Below the pieces are notes generated by a model that was given only the letters and a program-made list of their open reading frames with translations, searched no databases and was not told the DNA's origin. From Candidatus Thorarchaeota archaeon (GTDB taxonomy: Archaea > Asgardarchaeota > Thorarchaeia > Thorarchaeales > Thorarchaeaceae): a stretch of 64,000 nt of DNA. The stretch spans positions 1 through 64,000 of the forward strand of contig PRDJ01000077.1 of the NCBI GenBank assembly GCA_003345555.1, written 5' to 3'. Made by a program: the position numbers and the translations under genes. Positions within the stretch are counted from its first letter, which is position 1, and every line of letters begins with the position of its first letter. This document shows, in pieces, positions 1-7,791 of this stretch.

Positions 1-585
1 CGATCCAAGTTCACGTATGTTGTCGGGTCTGCGACGGGCAGAGTGAGAAAGCGTGATGTTCTCTCGGCGGGTGGAGCCAAGATCGGGGATGTGATTGTTC
101 TTCTGTTTGACCAAACTGGTAAGCGTGGCTCCAGCTACCGTTTGGGTTGGGATTCAGTCGTAGAACGTGAGTCGGAGGTCGTCCTGGAAAGGTTATCCAT
201 AATGAACGAGCTTGCTCGGATGCACCTTGTCAACGCATCAAAGGACGTTTCGGTAGCCGGACTTGTGGGCACGGTGGGCATGCTACTCGAATACTCGGGA
301 AAAGGCGGGTGCATCGACCTTGAGTCCGTGGAACAGACTTGTCCACCATCTATCGAATTTGAAGACTGGATCAGGATGTACATATCATTGGGCTTTCTCA
401 TCACGCTGTCTCATGACAACGCTACCAAGGTCGCTAGTATCGCGGCGAAGCACGGTATGACATCCAATATGATTGGCACTGTCGATGATTCAAGTGCGCT
501 TCGCCTTAGGCGAGGATGTGACGAGCATATTCTATTCGACTTTTCAAAGGGGCCCGTGCTGACTCCGCGCGGCACTGACCGATAG
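1..585 (+). CDS. AIR synthase-related protein, C-terminal part (5' end outside window)
   Basis: The reading frame is open from base 1, so the gene begins upstream and 194 residues are visible. A GTG at base 43 lies inside the domain and is unlikely to be the start. The visible part resembles the C-terminal domain of the PurM/SelD/ThiL (AIR synthase) superfamily. The signature is a DVSVAGLVGT stretch followed by MLLEYSG and later a GFLITLS strand, which matches the pattern of the AIR-synthase-like proteins called methanogenesis marker 2 in methanogens. Family members bind ATP at the dimer interface and phosphorylate or cyclise small substrates. The substrate cannot be told from the sequence. 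The ATP-binding N-terminal half is not visible. Confidence 0.7.
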   Translation, partial: RSKFTYVVGSATGRVRKRDVLSAGGAKIGDVIVLLFDQTGKRGSSYRLGWDSVVERESEVVLERLSIMNELARMHLVNASKDVSVAGLVGTVGMLLEYSGKGGCIDLESVEQTCPPSIEFEDWIRMYISLGFLITLSHDNATKVASIAAKHGMTSNMIGTVDDSSALRLRRGCDEHILFDFSKGPVLTPRGTDR

Positions 586-630
586 CGCCAACATAGTTAT
601 AATGATATCAAGTCGGCATATGTAGTTGAA

Positions 631-861
631 GTGGTGATTTTGGAGAAGTCCGATAAGACATGCAGCGTGGCTGGATGTAATAACCCCTCCAAGCGAGCGT
701 TTGCCACACCAAGGATAACGGCAAGCGTCACGGCAAGCGGCCTGAGACTGAAAGACGCGTCCGCGCGGACCACATATCTCTGTTCTGACCACTACAAGAC
801 GGTCAAGAAAGCATTCAGGAAAGACACCAAACCAGAACGTCTCCGCTGGGGACATCCATAG
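631..861 (+). CDS. Small putative zinc-binding protein
   Basis: This is a 76-residue basic protein starting at GTG 631 or GTG 634. Two cysteine pairs stand out: C11 and C16 (C-x4-C) and, after a basic linker, C51 and H54 in LCSDHYK (C-x2-H). Together they could form one zinc knuckle. The C-terminal third is rich in lysine and arginine, which would suit nucleic-acid or ribosome binding. I do not recognise the family. It sits alone between the AIR-synthase-like gene and the ModE-like regulator, both on the same strand, 45 and 63 bases away. Confidence 0.6.
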   Translation: MVILEKSDKTCSVAGCNNPSKRAFATPRITASVTASGLRLKDASARTTYLCSDHYKTVKKAFRKDTKPERLRWGHP

Positions 862-924
862 ATTTCTTCATTATGTCGTTCTGATGTCTATATCATAGTG
901 AGAAAAGGAGACGCAGAGTCTCAG

Positions 925-1284
925 ATGAGTGAGGATAGTCGAATCACACGTTCTCTCTCAGTGCGGTGGAAGATGTGGCTGGAAATCGATGGCAAGCCTG
1001 TATTCGGTCCGGGGGCATACATGATTCTGAAAGCTGTTCAAGAGACTGGAACCATCACTGAGGGCGCAAAGAAGCTTGGAATGTCTTACAGGTACGCATG
1101 GGGAGTAATTCGCAAGATCGAGAAGAGAATCGATGCCACTCTCCTAGAGACGCACAAAGGTGGTACGATTGGCGGCGGAGGTGCCACAGTCACTCCGCTT
1201 GGCCTTCGGTTCATGCAGCTCTTTGCTAGAGCCGAGGAAGAGTTCGGCGATGTGGCACAAGAAGCCGTCAGGAGCCGTTCATGA
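925..1284 (+). CDS. ModE-type LysR-like HTH transcriptional regulator
   Basis: This 119-residue protein has only the N-terminal winged-helix domain of the ModE family, without molybdate-binding TOBE domains. Family landmarks are KMWLEIDGKPVFGPG at the start, an ILKAVQETGTITEGAKKLGMSY recognition region and a RYAWGVIRKIEK helix. Such single-domain ModE proteins bind DNA and often regulate molybdenum, tungsten or redox genes. The effector here is unknown. I prefer ATG 925 because the domain starts right after it; GTG 898 would add nine residues. The gene converges on the polyferredoxin gene, and the two stop regions overlap by 6 bp. Confidence 0.8.
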   Translation: MSEDSRITRSLSVRWKMWLEIDGKPVFGPGAYMILKAVQETGTITEGAKKLGMSYRYAWGVIRKIEKRIDATLLETHKGGTIGGGGATVTPLGLRFMQLFARAEEEFGDVAQEAVRSRS

Positions 1285-2352
1285 GAATCTTATGACAATC
1301 GCCTTTCTGGGGCAATGTGACTTGCATTCTAAGCAAAGTATGCAGTCTGGACTGTGCATGTGCTGGTACGGGAAGCGTCTAATCTTGATGTTCATCGGGC
1401 AGACCACTTCGCAGATGTTGCACGTGTCCGGAGTGCATTTTGCAGGGTTTCTTCCGATGCCGATCAGTGAATCCTTAGAGAAGATTCCGTAGATCCACCC
1501 TGCAGGGCATAGCCACCTGCAGAATGCTCTTGGGAACCAGAAAGAGATAGCAAGTATCACGATGACAAAGATGAGCTGAGGAATGAACCAACCCCACTGC
1601 AGGACATACCACAGATTGCCGAGGCCTGTGGGCCAGAGTCCACGACTGATTATTGAGGGAAAAGCCACAAACAGGATGTAGGCAGGGCTGAATGGATCGA
1701 ACGCCGCTTCTGCGAATGGTCCCAACGCTGCCGTAAGAGCTGCCGACGTACCTGTGAGCTTGCTTACGCCCACCCAGACAGCCAAGAACATCACGATGAT
1801 GAATATGTACGCTTTCAGGCGGCGCATCTCAGTTTCTGTATTTGGTGCAGGTCGGATTTTCTTCCGGTTGGGAAGCGTTGCAAAATCCTGCAGGGTGCCA
1901 AACGGGCACATCCAACCGCATCCGGCTCTCCCCAAGACAATAAGGACGATTATCATTGTGCCCAGGGTATAGAAAGGAAAGAATCCGCTTGCGAACTCCC
2001 TCTCGAAGGTATCAAATGATCCCGCGAGTATGGCAGCCGGAGCTTGCAGTGGTGACAGGATCGGCAGGGCGGGGATAATGAAACTGATATTTCGCCAGAA
2101 AGCTGTGAACGCCTCTCCTCCGCTCAGAGATGCTACGAAATATGCGTTTATCCCGACGATGAAGAGAATTTGCACAAACCGGCGCAACATTCGCACATTG
2201 AATATGAGCCCAACAGGGTCCGATAGCATTTCACGATAGGAACGCTTCGGCAATCCCTCATATGCTTCGGTCTTCTCTTCGCGGCTGACGTCTTTGCGTG
2301 GGGGAATCTCTTCTTCACGTTCGACATCCGCCTTTTCGGCATCTTCTGCCAC
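1279..2352 (-). CDS. Membrane polyferredoxin of the NapH/CcoG type
   Basis: This 357-residue membrane protein has about six hydrophobic segments between residues 55 and 275. It carries a CGWMCPFG motif and a CRWLCPAGW motif at membrane borders, as in NapH/NosR/CcoG proteins. A C-terminal double [4Fe-4S] ferredoxin domain is complete: C306, C311, C314, C318 and C337, C340, C343, C347. Such proteins pass electrons across or along the membrane to a reductase or maturation system; the partner is not encoded next to it. The N-terminus (about 40 residues) is highly charged. GTG at 2352 is preceded by AGGAG seven bases upstream, which supports this start. Confidence 0.88.
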   Translation of the reverse strand: MAEDAEKADVEREEEIPPRKDVSREEKTEAYEGLPKRSYREMLSDPVGLIFNVRMLRRFVQILFIVGINAYFVASLSGGEAFTAFWRNISFIIPALPILSPLQAPAAILAGSFDTFEREFASGFFPFYTLGTMIIVLIVLGRAGCGWMCPFGTLQDFATLPNRKKIRPAPNTETEMRRLKAYIFIIVMFLAVWVGVSKLTGTSAALTAALGPFAEAAFDPFSPAYILFVAFPSIISRGLWPTGLGNLWYVLQWGWFIPQLIFVIVILAISFWFPRAFCRWLCPAGWIYGIFSKDSLIGIGRNPAKCTPDTCNICEVVCPMNIKIRRFPYQHMHSPDCILCLECKSHCPRKAIVIRFS

Positions 2353-2501
2353 TGAATCACTCCTCGCCTTGGGCTGCGTGACCCGCGCAGAACTGGAGGG
2401 GCATTAAAAACGTTTTGATGAATGATGGTCGAAATATGGCATCATAGGTGAGTTCTGACTGCAGATTCAGGGAGAACTCAAGAGGGCGTGGGGCCTGTCT
2501 C

Positions 2502-2915
2502 TTACACTTGCCGCTTCACTGCCGGCACAGAAGAGCCGCAGTAGGGACACTTAATCGTGAGAGGCCCCACCCAATCGACGTTGGAGCTGGTGAGCTTTCC
2601 TCTGCAACTTGGGCAAACAGTCGGTGGCTCATAGACGTACGTTGCTCCAGCGGCTGGCTGGCTTTGGGTTGATGGCGGAACGTACCTGACCGAGACGGTG
2701 CCGCCCGGTGGCGTGGTGATGCCCTCTCGCACGCCCGTACACAGGAACGGTATAGCGAAAAGGAAGCCCAAGAAAGGAACTCCGAGTGTGTAGACCAGGA
2801 TTAATACGACATCGAATGTGCCAGACGTGATCGCGTTAATCATCCCTATCATTCCGAGGAGAAACGTACCCACGATGATTGCCACGCCAATGCAGATTCG
2901 GGCCATGTTAGGCAC
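2502..2915 (-). CDS. Two-helix membrane protein with C-terminal zinc ribbon
   Basis: The 137-residue product has two hydrophobic helices near its N-terminus (IGVAIIVGTFLLGM and VVLILVYTLGVPFLGF). A proline-rich linker follows, then a C-terminal zinc ribbon made of CPSC and CPYC about 26 residues apart. Starting at GTG 2915 gives a GGAGG Shine-Dalgarno site seven bases upstream; the longer open frame upstream lacks such a signal. This architecture (TM helices plus cytoplasmic zinc ribbon) is common in archaea and its function is unknown. It is transcribed divergently from the BtrH-like gene. Confidence 0.7.
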   Translation of the reverse strand: MPNMARICIGVAIIVGTFLLGMIGMINAITSGTFDVVLILVYTLGVPFLGFLFAIPFLCTGVREGITTPPGGTVSVRYVPPSTQSQPAAGATYVYEPPTVCPSCRGKLTSSNVDWVGPLTIKCPYCGSSVPAVKRQV

Positions 2916-3156
2916 AAGATTTCCTCCGTCTGTCTGTCGAACGGACTCAGTCAGTCTAGATGTACTAATAACCTGTTCTGCGATGGAGAACGTTCTGCTG
3001 ACCGCGTCTTCCGGAGTACTGTGCCGTGATGAGATACAGGCCGCCATCTTCTGAAGGTCGCGGTTTCAAGGGCTTCTCGAAGTCAGAATGGCTTAAAACG
3101 CGAGGGATCAATCGAGGGCTGAAGCAAGAGACATATTCCGTTGCTGTTTGAATGCC

Positions 3157-4395
3157 ATGCTCGACAGAAAGGGAGACACGGTTCACTTGGTGCGTCAAAA
3201 TACGAAGGAGTTCGTGCCCGAAGGAATAGGCAGTGAAAGGATAGTACTGGATTTTCATCACTTTGGAGGAGGGAAGAACTGCCAAACCAGCTCCATGGTC
3301 CGACTGATGCATCATATGGGTTACGACATCAGTGAGCCAATGCTGGTTGGAATCTCGTCCGGATTGGGTTTCATCTATTGGTTCATGAAACTGATGCCAT
3401 ATCCAATTGTCGGTGGAATGAATAGAGCTGACTGCCGTCGTTTCCCCGGCATATTGAGTAAGGCTGCGCACAGACTCGGAGGCGACTATGATGCTATCCT
3501 TACAAAGAGCGTCAAGAAGGCACATATCTTCCTGAAGGAGACTCTACGCGAAAACCAGCCCGGCCTCGTTTGCGTCGATATGGCTTACTTGGATCACTTG
3601 CTGACCGGTGAGGACGACCATTTTGGTGAACATAACATCCTTGTATACGGAATCGACGAGTCAAAGGACTTTGTCTACATTTCTGATAGGTTCGATGGAA
3701 CTGCCACAATGTCTCTGGAGAAACTGCAAAAGGCACGTGCTTCGGAGTTTCAGCCGTTTCCAGCAATGAACCAAATGGTGAGATTCCACTTTCCGAAGAG
3801 TCTAACTCCTCTGAAGACGATTATTCCAGCTGCTATTAGAGAGAATATCCGAGCTCTTCTCAATCCGCCTATCTCCAACATAGGAGTCAAGGGGATTGTG
3901 AAGTGGAGCAAGGAACTTCAGAAGTATCCGAAGATGATTCCTGATCCCAAGGATCTTGCCCACGCTCTCATGATGCATTACATCTACATTGAGACCGGGG
4001 GCTCAGGAGGAGCTATTTTCAGGCGCATATACGCAGATTTCCTCAGAGAGGCTGGCGACCTCATGGACAACAACGCTCTGATTAATGCCTCAGAAGAGTT
4101 CATTGAGATATCGGATACTTGGAGTGAGATTGCCAACGAATTACTACCTGACAGTCTCCCTTCATTGCGAAGGCTACGAGAGATACAATGGTCTGCAAAC
4201 CATGAGTTGGAAACAAGAGGTCTGAGCGCCTTAGGCAGTGTAAGGCATCTTGTAGAGGCTGTCCCAGCCTTGTTGAAGGAGGCCCGGCTAGAGGTATCAA
4301 GCTTCCCCGAGTTCGTCAAGCCAGTTCAGAATCTCTTGGTAAGAGTGAGCGATATGGAGACAAAGTCTCTCGAGAAGCTGGCGGTACTGCTTTGA
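3157..4395 (+). CDS. BtrH N-terminal domain / DUF4872 protein
   Basis: The N-terminal half matches the butirosin biosynthesis protein H (BtrH) N-terminal domain: DFHHFGGGKNCQTSS followed by a helix, SEPMLVGISSGLGF and later EHNILVYGIDES. BtrH-type proteins have a papain/C39-like fold; the Cys in GGKNC and the following histidine-containing strand could be a catalytic pair. The C-terminal part (from about residue 240) is helical and corresponds to DUF4872. Known BtrH transfers an acyl chain from a carrier protein to an aminoglycoside; no carrier protein or antibiotic gene is nearby, so its substrate is unknown. ATG 3157 is used; TTG 3148 is an alternative. Confidence 0.75.
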   Translation: MLDRKGDTVHLVRQNTKEFVPEGIGSERIVLDFHHFGGGKNCQTSSMVRLMHHMGYDISEPMLVGISSGLGFIYWFMKLMPYPIVGGMNRADCRRFPGILSKAAHRLGGDYDAILTKSVKKAHIFLKETLRENQPGLVCVDMAYLDHLLTGEDDHFGEHNILVYGIDESKDFVYISDRFDGTATMSLEKLQKARASEFQPFPAMNQMVRFHFPKSLTPLKTIIPAAIRENIRALLNPPISNIGVKGIVKWSKELQKYPKMIPDPKDLAHALMMHYIYIETGGSGGAIFRRIYADFLREAGDLMDNNALINASEEFIEISDTWSEIANELLPDSLPSLRRLREIQWSANHELETRGLSALGSVRHLVEAVPALLKEARLEVSSFPEFVKPVQNLLVRVSDMETKSLEKLAVLL

Positions 4396-4471
4396 GCATC
4401 TGCAAGAAACGAACTAACGGAACATCACATGCGGGGGGCCAGCCAACCGGTTCGATGTTGGAACGTATGGC

Positions 4472-5251
4472 TTAGTATTCGACTAGAAGCGGCAGATCCC
4501 TTGCGGCCCTGACTGTAAACTGGGCTTCTTTGGGAGTAGGCGGAATCCCTTGAAATCTGGTCCGCCGAATGAACTCGCTCGTGACTCGTATCAGCTCTAG
4601 AGGATCTATTCTGGCCATCTTGTCCACGGTGTCAACGCCAGAGTCGTGGTACAGCCTTGCTCTTATTGCCTTCAGGCCGAATATCCTTGTGAGATCTGAC
4701 ATCTTCACCAGCTCCAAGATAGTCTCAAGCGGTAATCCAGTCTCCTCTTGGAGTCTTCTTCGGTCGGACTCGGTCTGCCCTGCCTTGACCATCTGGTTGG
4801 CATCTCGAATGCCATATTGAGCTAGTCTGCTAACGGCAATTGGTTTGACACCGACAAGATCCTTAAGCTTGAAGGCTTTCTTCTGGAGGAATCTGGCCCT
4901 GATTTCTGTGGACTTGTCAGCCATGGGCTTGTTCTGCATGAATTCATAGTAGTATCTTAGAGCATGCATCAGGTTCTTGATTCTGCTTACATCGCCAATC
5001 GTGCTTGCGAAGGCATCAAGGTCGTGTTTCGAGGGTGTGCCGGAGTCTCTTCCACTCTCTTTGAGGAATTCTTCGAACACATGAATAGACTGAAGGCTCC
5101 CCTTGATGATATTGTCTTTCTTCTGATTGCGTTTCATGAATCGTCTGAACTCTGTCTCGTCAAAATGAGACCTCGGTCCTGTCAACGCTACGGCTTGACC
5201 TCCGCCTAACCCTGATACTTCCGCAGGCCGCGAGTGTTTTCTTATATCCAT
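4472..5251 (-). CDS. DUF4332-like HhH protein with integrase-like N-terminus
   Basis: The roughly 259-residue product has an N-terminal helical part (HFDETEFRRFMKRNQK through YYYEFMQNKP) that looks like the SAM-like N-terminal DNA-binding domain of tyrosine recombinases. The C-terminal half has two helix-hairpin-helix units (ALRLAQYGI-like and TRIFGLKAIRARLYHDSG), as in DUF4332 proteins. No recombinase catalytic domain follows. A paralogue of the same layout lies at 11126-11827; the two share an ILELVKxxDLxRIxGL block and an ending of RTRFxGxPPTPxEAxFTV. ATG 5251 is preferred over an upstream in-frame codon. DNA binding is an inference. Confidence 0.68.
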   Translation of the reverse strand: MDIRKHSRPAEVSGLGGGQAVALTGPRSHFDETEFRRFMKRNQKKDNIIKGSLQSIHVFEEFLKESGRDSGTPSKHDLDAFASTIGDVSRIKNLMHALRYYYEFMQNKPMADKSTEIRARFLQKKAFKLKDLVGVKPIAVSRLAQYGIRDANQMVKAGQTESDRRRLQEETGLPLETILELVKMSDLTRIFGLKAIRARLYHDSGVDTVDKMARIDPLELIRVTSEFIRRTRFQGIPPTPKEAQFTVRAARDLPLLVEY

Positions 5252-5373
5252 TGCTGTCACAAGTAAACGCCGCGTGTGTCGCGGCAAATCCAATGTCCAA
5301 TCAAGCACTCAGGAGCCTACCGGAAAGGTTTTTCTCGAACGAAACGTTTACTCCTCACAGGAAGCGGGTTTTC

Positions 5374-5730
5374 ATGAAATCTGAGCTAGACATGGCATTC
5401 TCAAAACTGACGAACCCGCGAATGAGCGCTGGCCTGATGATACTTCACAGTCTCCTGGAACCTCTGAAGGGTCCTAATGTTGCACCCAGAGAGGTTCGAG
5501 AGACCGTTGACCGCTTGGTCGAGGAGCGGAAAGTGTCAAAGCAGTCAATTACCAATGCTGCCCGCAGATTGGAGGAGGCCAGAATACTCGCGCGCGGTGA
5601 GGGTTACTCAGTGAACTATGGGCGTCTGATCTCGGTGTTGCTCAACACCGTTCTGGATCAAGAGCAGCGTATCGCTAAGCTCGAAGATGAGATCGATGAA
5701 CTGAAGCGTCCAGCCGCGCGTGAGAGCTAG
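5374..5730 (+). CDS. Small winged-helix-like protein with C-terminal coiled coil
   Basis: ATG 5374 gives 118 residues; an upstream in-frame TTG at 5251 would collide with the divergent gene. The middle (VAPREVRETVDRLVEERKVSKQSITNA, in two blocks) reads like a helix-turn-helix followed by a wing, and the end (QEQRIAKLEDEIDELKR) is a short coiled coil likely to form dimers. I do not recognise a named family. The stop codon overlaps that of the convergent decarboxylase gene by 4 bp. A role as a transcription factor is plausible but unproven. Confidence 0.6.
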   Translation: MKSELDMAFSKLTNPRMSAGLMILHSLLEPLKGPNVAPREVRETVDRLVEERKVSKQSITNAARRLEEARILARGEGYSVNYGRLISVLLNTVLDQEQRIAKLEDEIDELKRPAARES

Positions 5731-6914
5731 TCCGATGGCACCGTGCCTGCTGCCTCTTCAAGGTCATTGAGCAACGCATTCACGGTTCCATCTGTCATGT
5801 GCGGCATGACGACAATCCTCATGGTTGGTGGCAAAGGCGACAAATCGATTCGCCATCCCCGATCTTCCATCTTTTGCGTTGCCAGCTCGAGCGAAACCAC
5901 TTTGGTCTTTATTCCAAGGATATTCATCACGGGTTGAATCGCCAAGCTCAATGTCGAGCTGGGTTCGACCCGGTCCTTGATATTCATCGTCCGCTTCATA
6001 CATTGTCGGACGATTGACCTGTACCCGCTTCTTCCGAGGTGTTTCATTACAGCCCATGTTCCGAGTATCGAACCTGCTGGCCTTGTGCCCAGCAGTGTTG
6101 GCTGAAATGCACTTGCTCCTCTCAGGTAGGGAACCTGTCTTGTTACTGTCTTCAGGTGACGCTCAGACCTGAATAGAATGCAGCCGCAAGGTATTGGTCC
6201 CAGCCCCATCTTGTGTGGATCTGTGCTTACGCTCGTGACGCCGTCCACTTGGAAGTCGAAGGCGTGATGGCCAATCCCGAGGTCGTTCAGAAAAGGTATC
6301 ACAAACCCTCCGAATGCAGCGTCTATGTGAAGCGGCAGTCTGTGTTTGCTGGCTATATCCGCAATCTCTTCGATTGGGTCCACTTGGCCCAGATACGTGG
6401 TGCCTGCGGTGGCAAAGATGCCAACCGTGTTTGGGCCAATCGCGTGCTCGATTGCATCAGGTACTGCCTTAAACTGGTCGTCGACTTCCGTCTTGACTAG
6501 TTTCATGCCCAGAATCCAGGCGGCCTTGTCAACAGAGGCGTGAACCGTCTTGGAGGCGATAATCTCACGCATGCCGGTCTTCTTCCTTGCAGCTTCGCGA
6601 TGTGAGAGCATGGCCAGAATGTTGGATTCGGTTCCCCCGGAAGTCGTCGTGCCAAAAGGTTCAGCAAGATGTAGCAGGTCCCCAATCATGTCTATCACTT
6701 CGCGCTCCACCTTTGCTGAGCCGGCAAAGGTATGAAAACGGCCTGCATTCTTCTCCATTGACCTTGAGAAGACCTCGACGCCCAGACTATGGGGCTCCGT
6801 GGACATTGAAGCAACCGGACGCCCACTTGCGAAGCCGACATCGTCTGCCAGTAACGACTGAAGCATTTGGGTCACCTCCGAGGTTGTCAACCCTTTGTCT
6901 TCGAACATCTGCAT
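5727..6914 (-). CDS. mfnA: Group II PLP-dependent amino acid decarboxylase (MfnA-like)
   Basis: The protein shows the full fold-type I group II decarboxylase pattern: TTSGGTESNILAML for phosphate binding, HASVDKAAWILG for stacking on the cofactor, ATAGTTYLGQVDPI, the aspartate in HIDAAFGGF that pairs with the pyridine nitrogen, and the Schiff-base lysine in STDPHKMGLGP. Archaeal homologues decarboxylate tyrosine (tyramine for methanofuran) or aspartate (beta-alanine for coenzyme A). In an Asgard archaeon without visible methanofuran genes here, aspartate decarboxylation is at least as likely. Start ATG 6914 or ATG 6908; the open frame extends further upstream without family similarity. Confidence 0.85.
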   Translation of the reverse strand: MQMFEDKGLTTSEVTQMLQSLLADDVGFASGRPVASMSTEPHSLGVEVFSRSMEKNAGRFHTFAGSAKVEREVIDMIGDLLHLAEPFGTTTSGGTESNILAMLSHREAARKKTGMREIIASKTVHASVDKAAWILGMKLVKTEVDDQFKAVPDAIEHAIGPNTVGIFATAGTTYLGQVDPIEEIADIASKHRLPLHIDAAFGGFVIPFLNDLGIGHHAFDFQVDGVTSVSTDPHKMGLGPIPCGCILFRSERHLKTVTRQVPYLRGASAFQPTLLGTRPAGSILGTWAVMKHLGRSGYRSIVRQCMKRTMNIKDRVEPSSTLSLAIQPVMNILGIKTKVVSLELATQKMEDRGWRIDLSPLPPTMRIVVMPHMTDGTVNALLNDLEEAAGTVPSD

Positions 6915-7074
6915 AGCACCGCTCTGGGTTGGTCGGGTCCGTCCTACTATAACCGTTGTGGAATGAAGAACCTGGTTCGGGCTTAGCAGATGGTTTCGAA
7001 GCAATTATAACCTGAGAAGATAAGCGCCGTACCCGCATGACTCCCGGCGTCTTCTCGCATGGGGTCGAGCAATG

Positions 7075-7178
7075 GCCTGGGTGAGGTAGTTCGTTCGACC
7101 TTGTGGTCTGCGAGCCCTCTGGTAGCCTAGAGGACTGTGGATCCTTTCGCGCGGGTCCGATTCCCGCCCCGGGCCCCA
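7075..7178 (+). tRNA. tRNA-His (GTG) with oversized D loop, CCA encoded
   Basis: Acceptor arms GCCTGGG (7075-7081) and CCCGGGC (7168-7174) pair with one G-U. The T arm is GCGGG/CCCGC with loop TCCGATT. The anticodon arm GAGGA/TCCTT holds loop CTGTGGA with anticodon GTG at 7137-7139. The discriminator is C (7175) and a G lies at 7074, matching the G-1:C73 identity pair of tRNA-His. CCA follows at 7176-7178. D-stem halves AGG (7084-7086) and CCT (7126-7128) are separated by 39 bases instead of the usual 8-11, so about 28-31 bases are extra and probably an intron. Confidence 0.82.
7090..7119 (+). other. Probable noncanonical intron in the D loop of tRNA-His
   Basis: The excess D-loop sequence contains a perfect GACC-TTGT-GGTC hairpin (7097-7108). 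Flanking it, TTCG (7090-7093) can pair with CGAG (7111-7114), and CCC (7115-7117) could be a 3-base bulge. This resembles a relaxed bulge-helix-bulge as cut by archaeal tRNA endonuclease. The exact splice points cannot be fixed from sequence alone, so the coordinates are approximate. Archaeal tRNA introns at non-anticodon positions are known in other lineages. Confidence 0.5.
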
Positions 7179-7265
7179 TTCCCTTTTGCGAATCCGCTTC
7201 TAGTCGCACTCTCGTCGTCACGTCAACTGCGGTCCCCGAGCGATTAATTGTCTACGAGTTCTCAC

Positions 7266-7688
7266 TTATGCATGGGGTTCGTCACGATCGCTTAATGAGA
7301 AGGCGAACAGCCTCGCAAACTCGACACCTGATAGACCACCGATTTTGTTAGCGAGATTCTCGATATCGGCTCTTTTGCCTTCTAAAGCTAATACCTCCAG
7401 ACAGTGCGAACGAGTCAGATGAATATGTACAGTGGAAATTACATGCGCTGCCGCATCGTGCTGAGCATTCACCAACTCAGTCATTAGTCGTGGCTTGTGC
7501 TCGTAAACAACGCTTAAAGTTGCTCGATTCCCCTCTTGACCTGACTCCCACTCGCACTGAGATATACATGCTCGCATCGCATCGCGGACTGCCTCAGAGC
7601 GGCCTACATAGCCCTTGATTTCAACAATCTCATCAAAGCGATCAAGCAAATCCTCAGGGACGGACACGCCAAATCTCTTGATAGTCAA
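7266..7688 (-). CDS. nikR: NikR nickel-responsive repressor
   Basis: Reading from TTG 7688 gives 140 residues, the usual NikR size. Residues 1-42 form the ribbon-helix-helix DNA-binding domain (TIKRFGVSVPEDLLDRFDE, then GRSEAVRDAMR). The ACT-like C-terminal domain has all four nickel ligands: H77, H88, H90 and C96, one position offset from E. coli H76, H87, H89 and C95. A GTG ten codons upstream is an alternative start. It is divergent from the cbiM-cbiQ-cbiO operon, with repeated operator-like sequence between them, so it very probably represses nickel import when nickel is plentiful. Confidence 0.93.
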   Translation of the reverse strand: MTIKRFGVSVPEDLLDRFDEIVEIKGYVGRSEAVRDAMRACISQCEWESGQEGNRATLSVVYEHKPRLMTELVNAQHDAAAHVISTVHIHLTRSHCLEVLALEGKRADIENLANKIGGLSGVEFARLFAFSLSDRDEPHA

Positions 7689-7738
7689 AGTAACACGAAC
7701 CCCTTCATATAGTAACACGATTCTAGGAAAAGTAACAC
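7689..7738. promoter_or_regulatory. Three direct AGTAACAC repeats, candidate NikR operator
   Basis: The octamer AGTAACAC occurs at 7689-7696, 7711-7718 and 7731-7738, all in the same orientation, with start-to-start spacing of 22 and 20 bp (about two helical turns). They lie between nikR and cbiM. From memory, GTAACAC-type half sites occur in predicted NikR boxes of some bacteria, usually as inverted repeats; here only direct copies are visible. Confidence 0.6.
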
Positions 7739-7791
7739 ACTTAAGAATATCATTTTGACAAACATCCGTCTTCAAACACGAGGGAATCCAG

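Noticed and set aside
2965-3525. 186-codon minus-strand frame
   Set aside because: Mostly antisense to the BtrH-like gene, which has strong family motifs.
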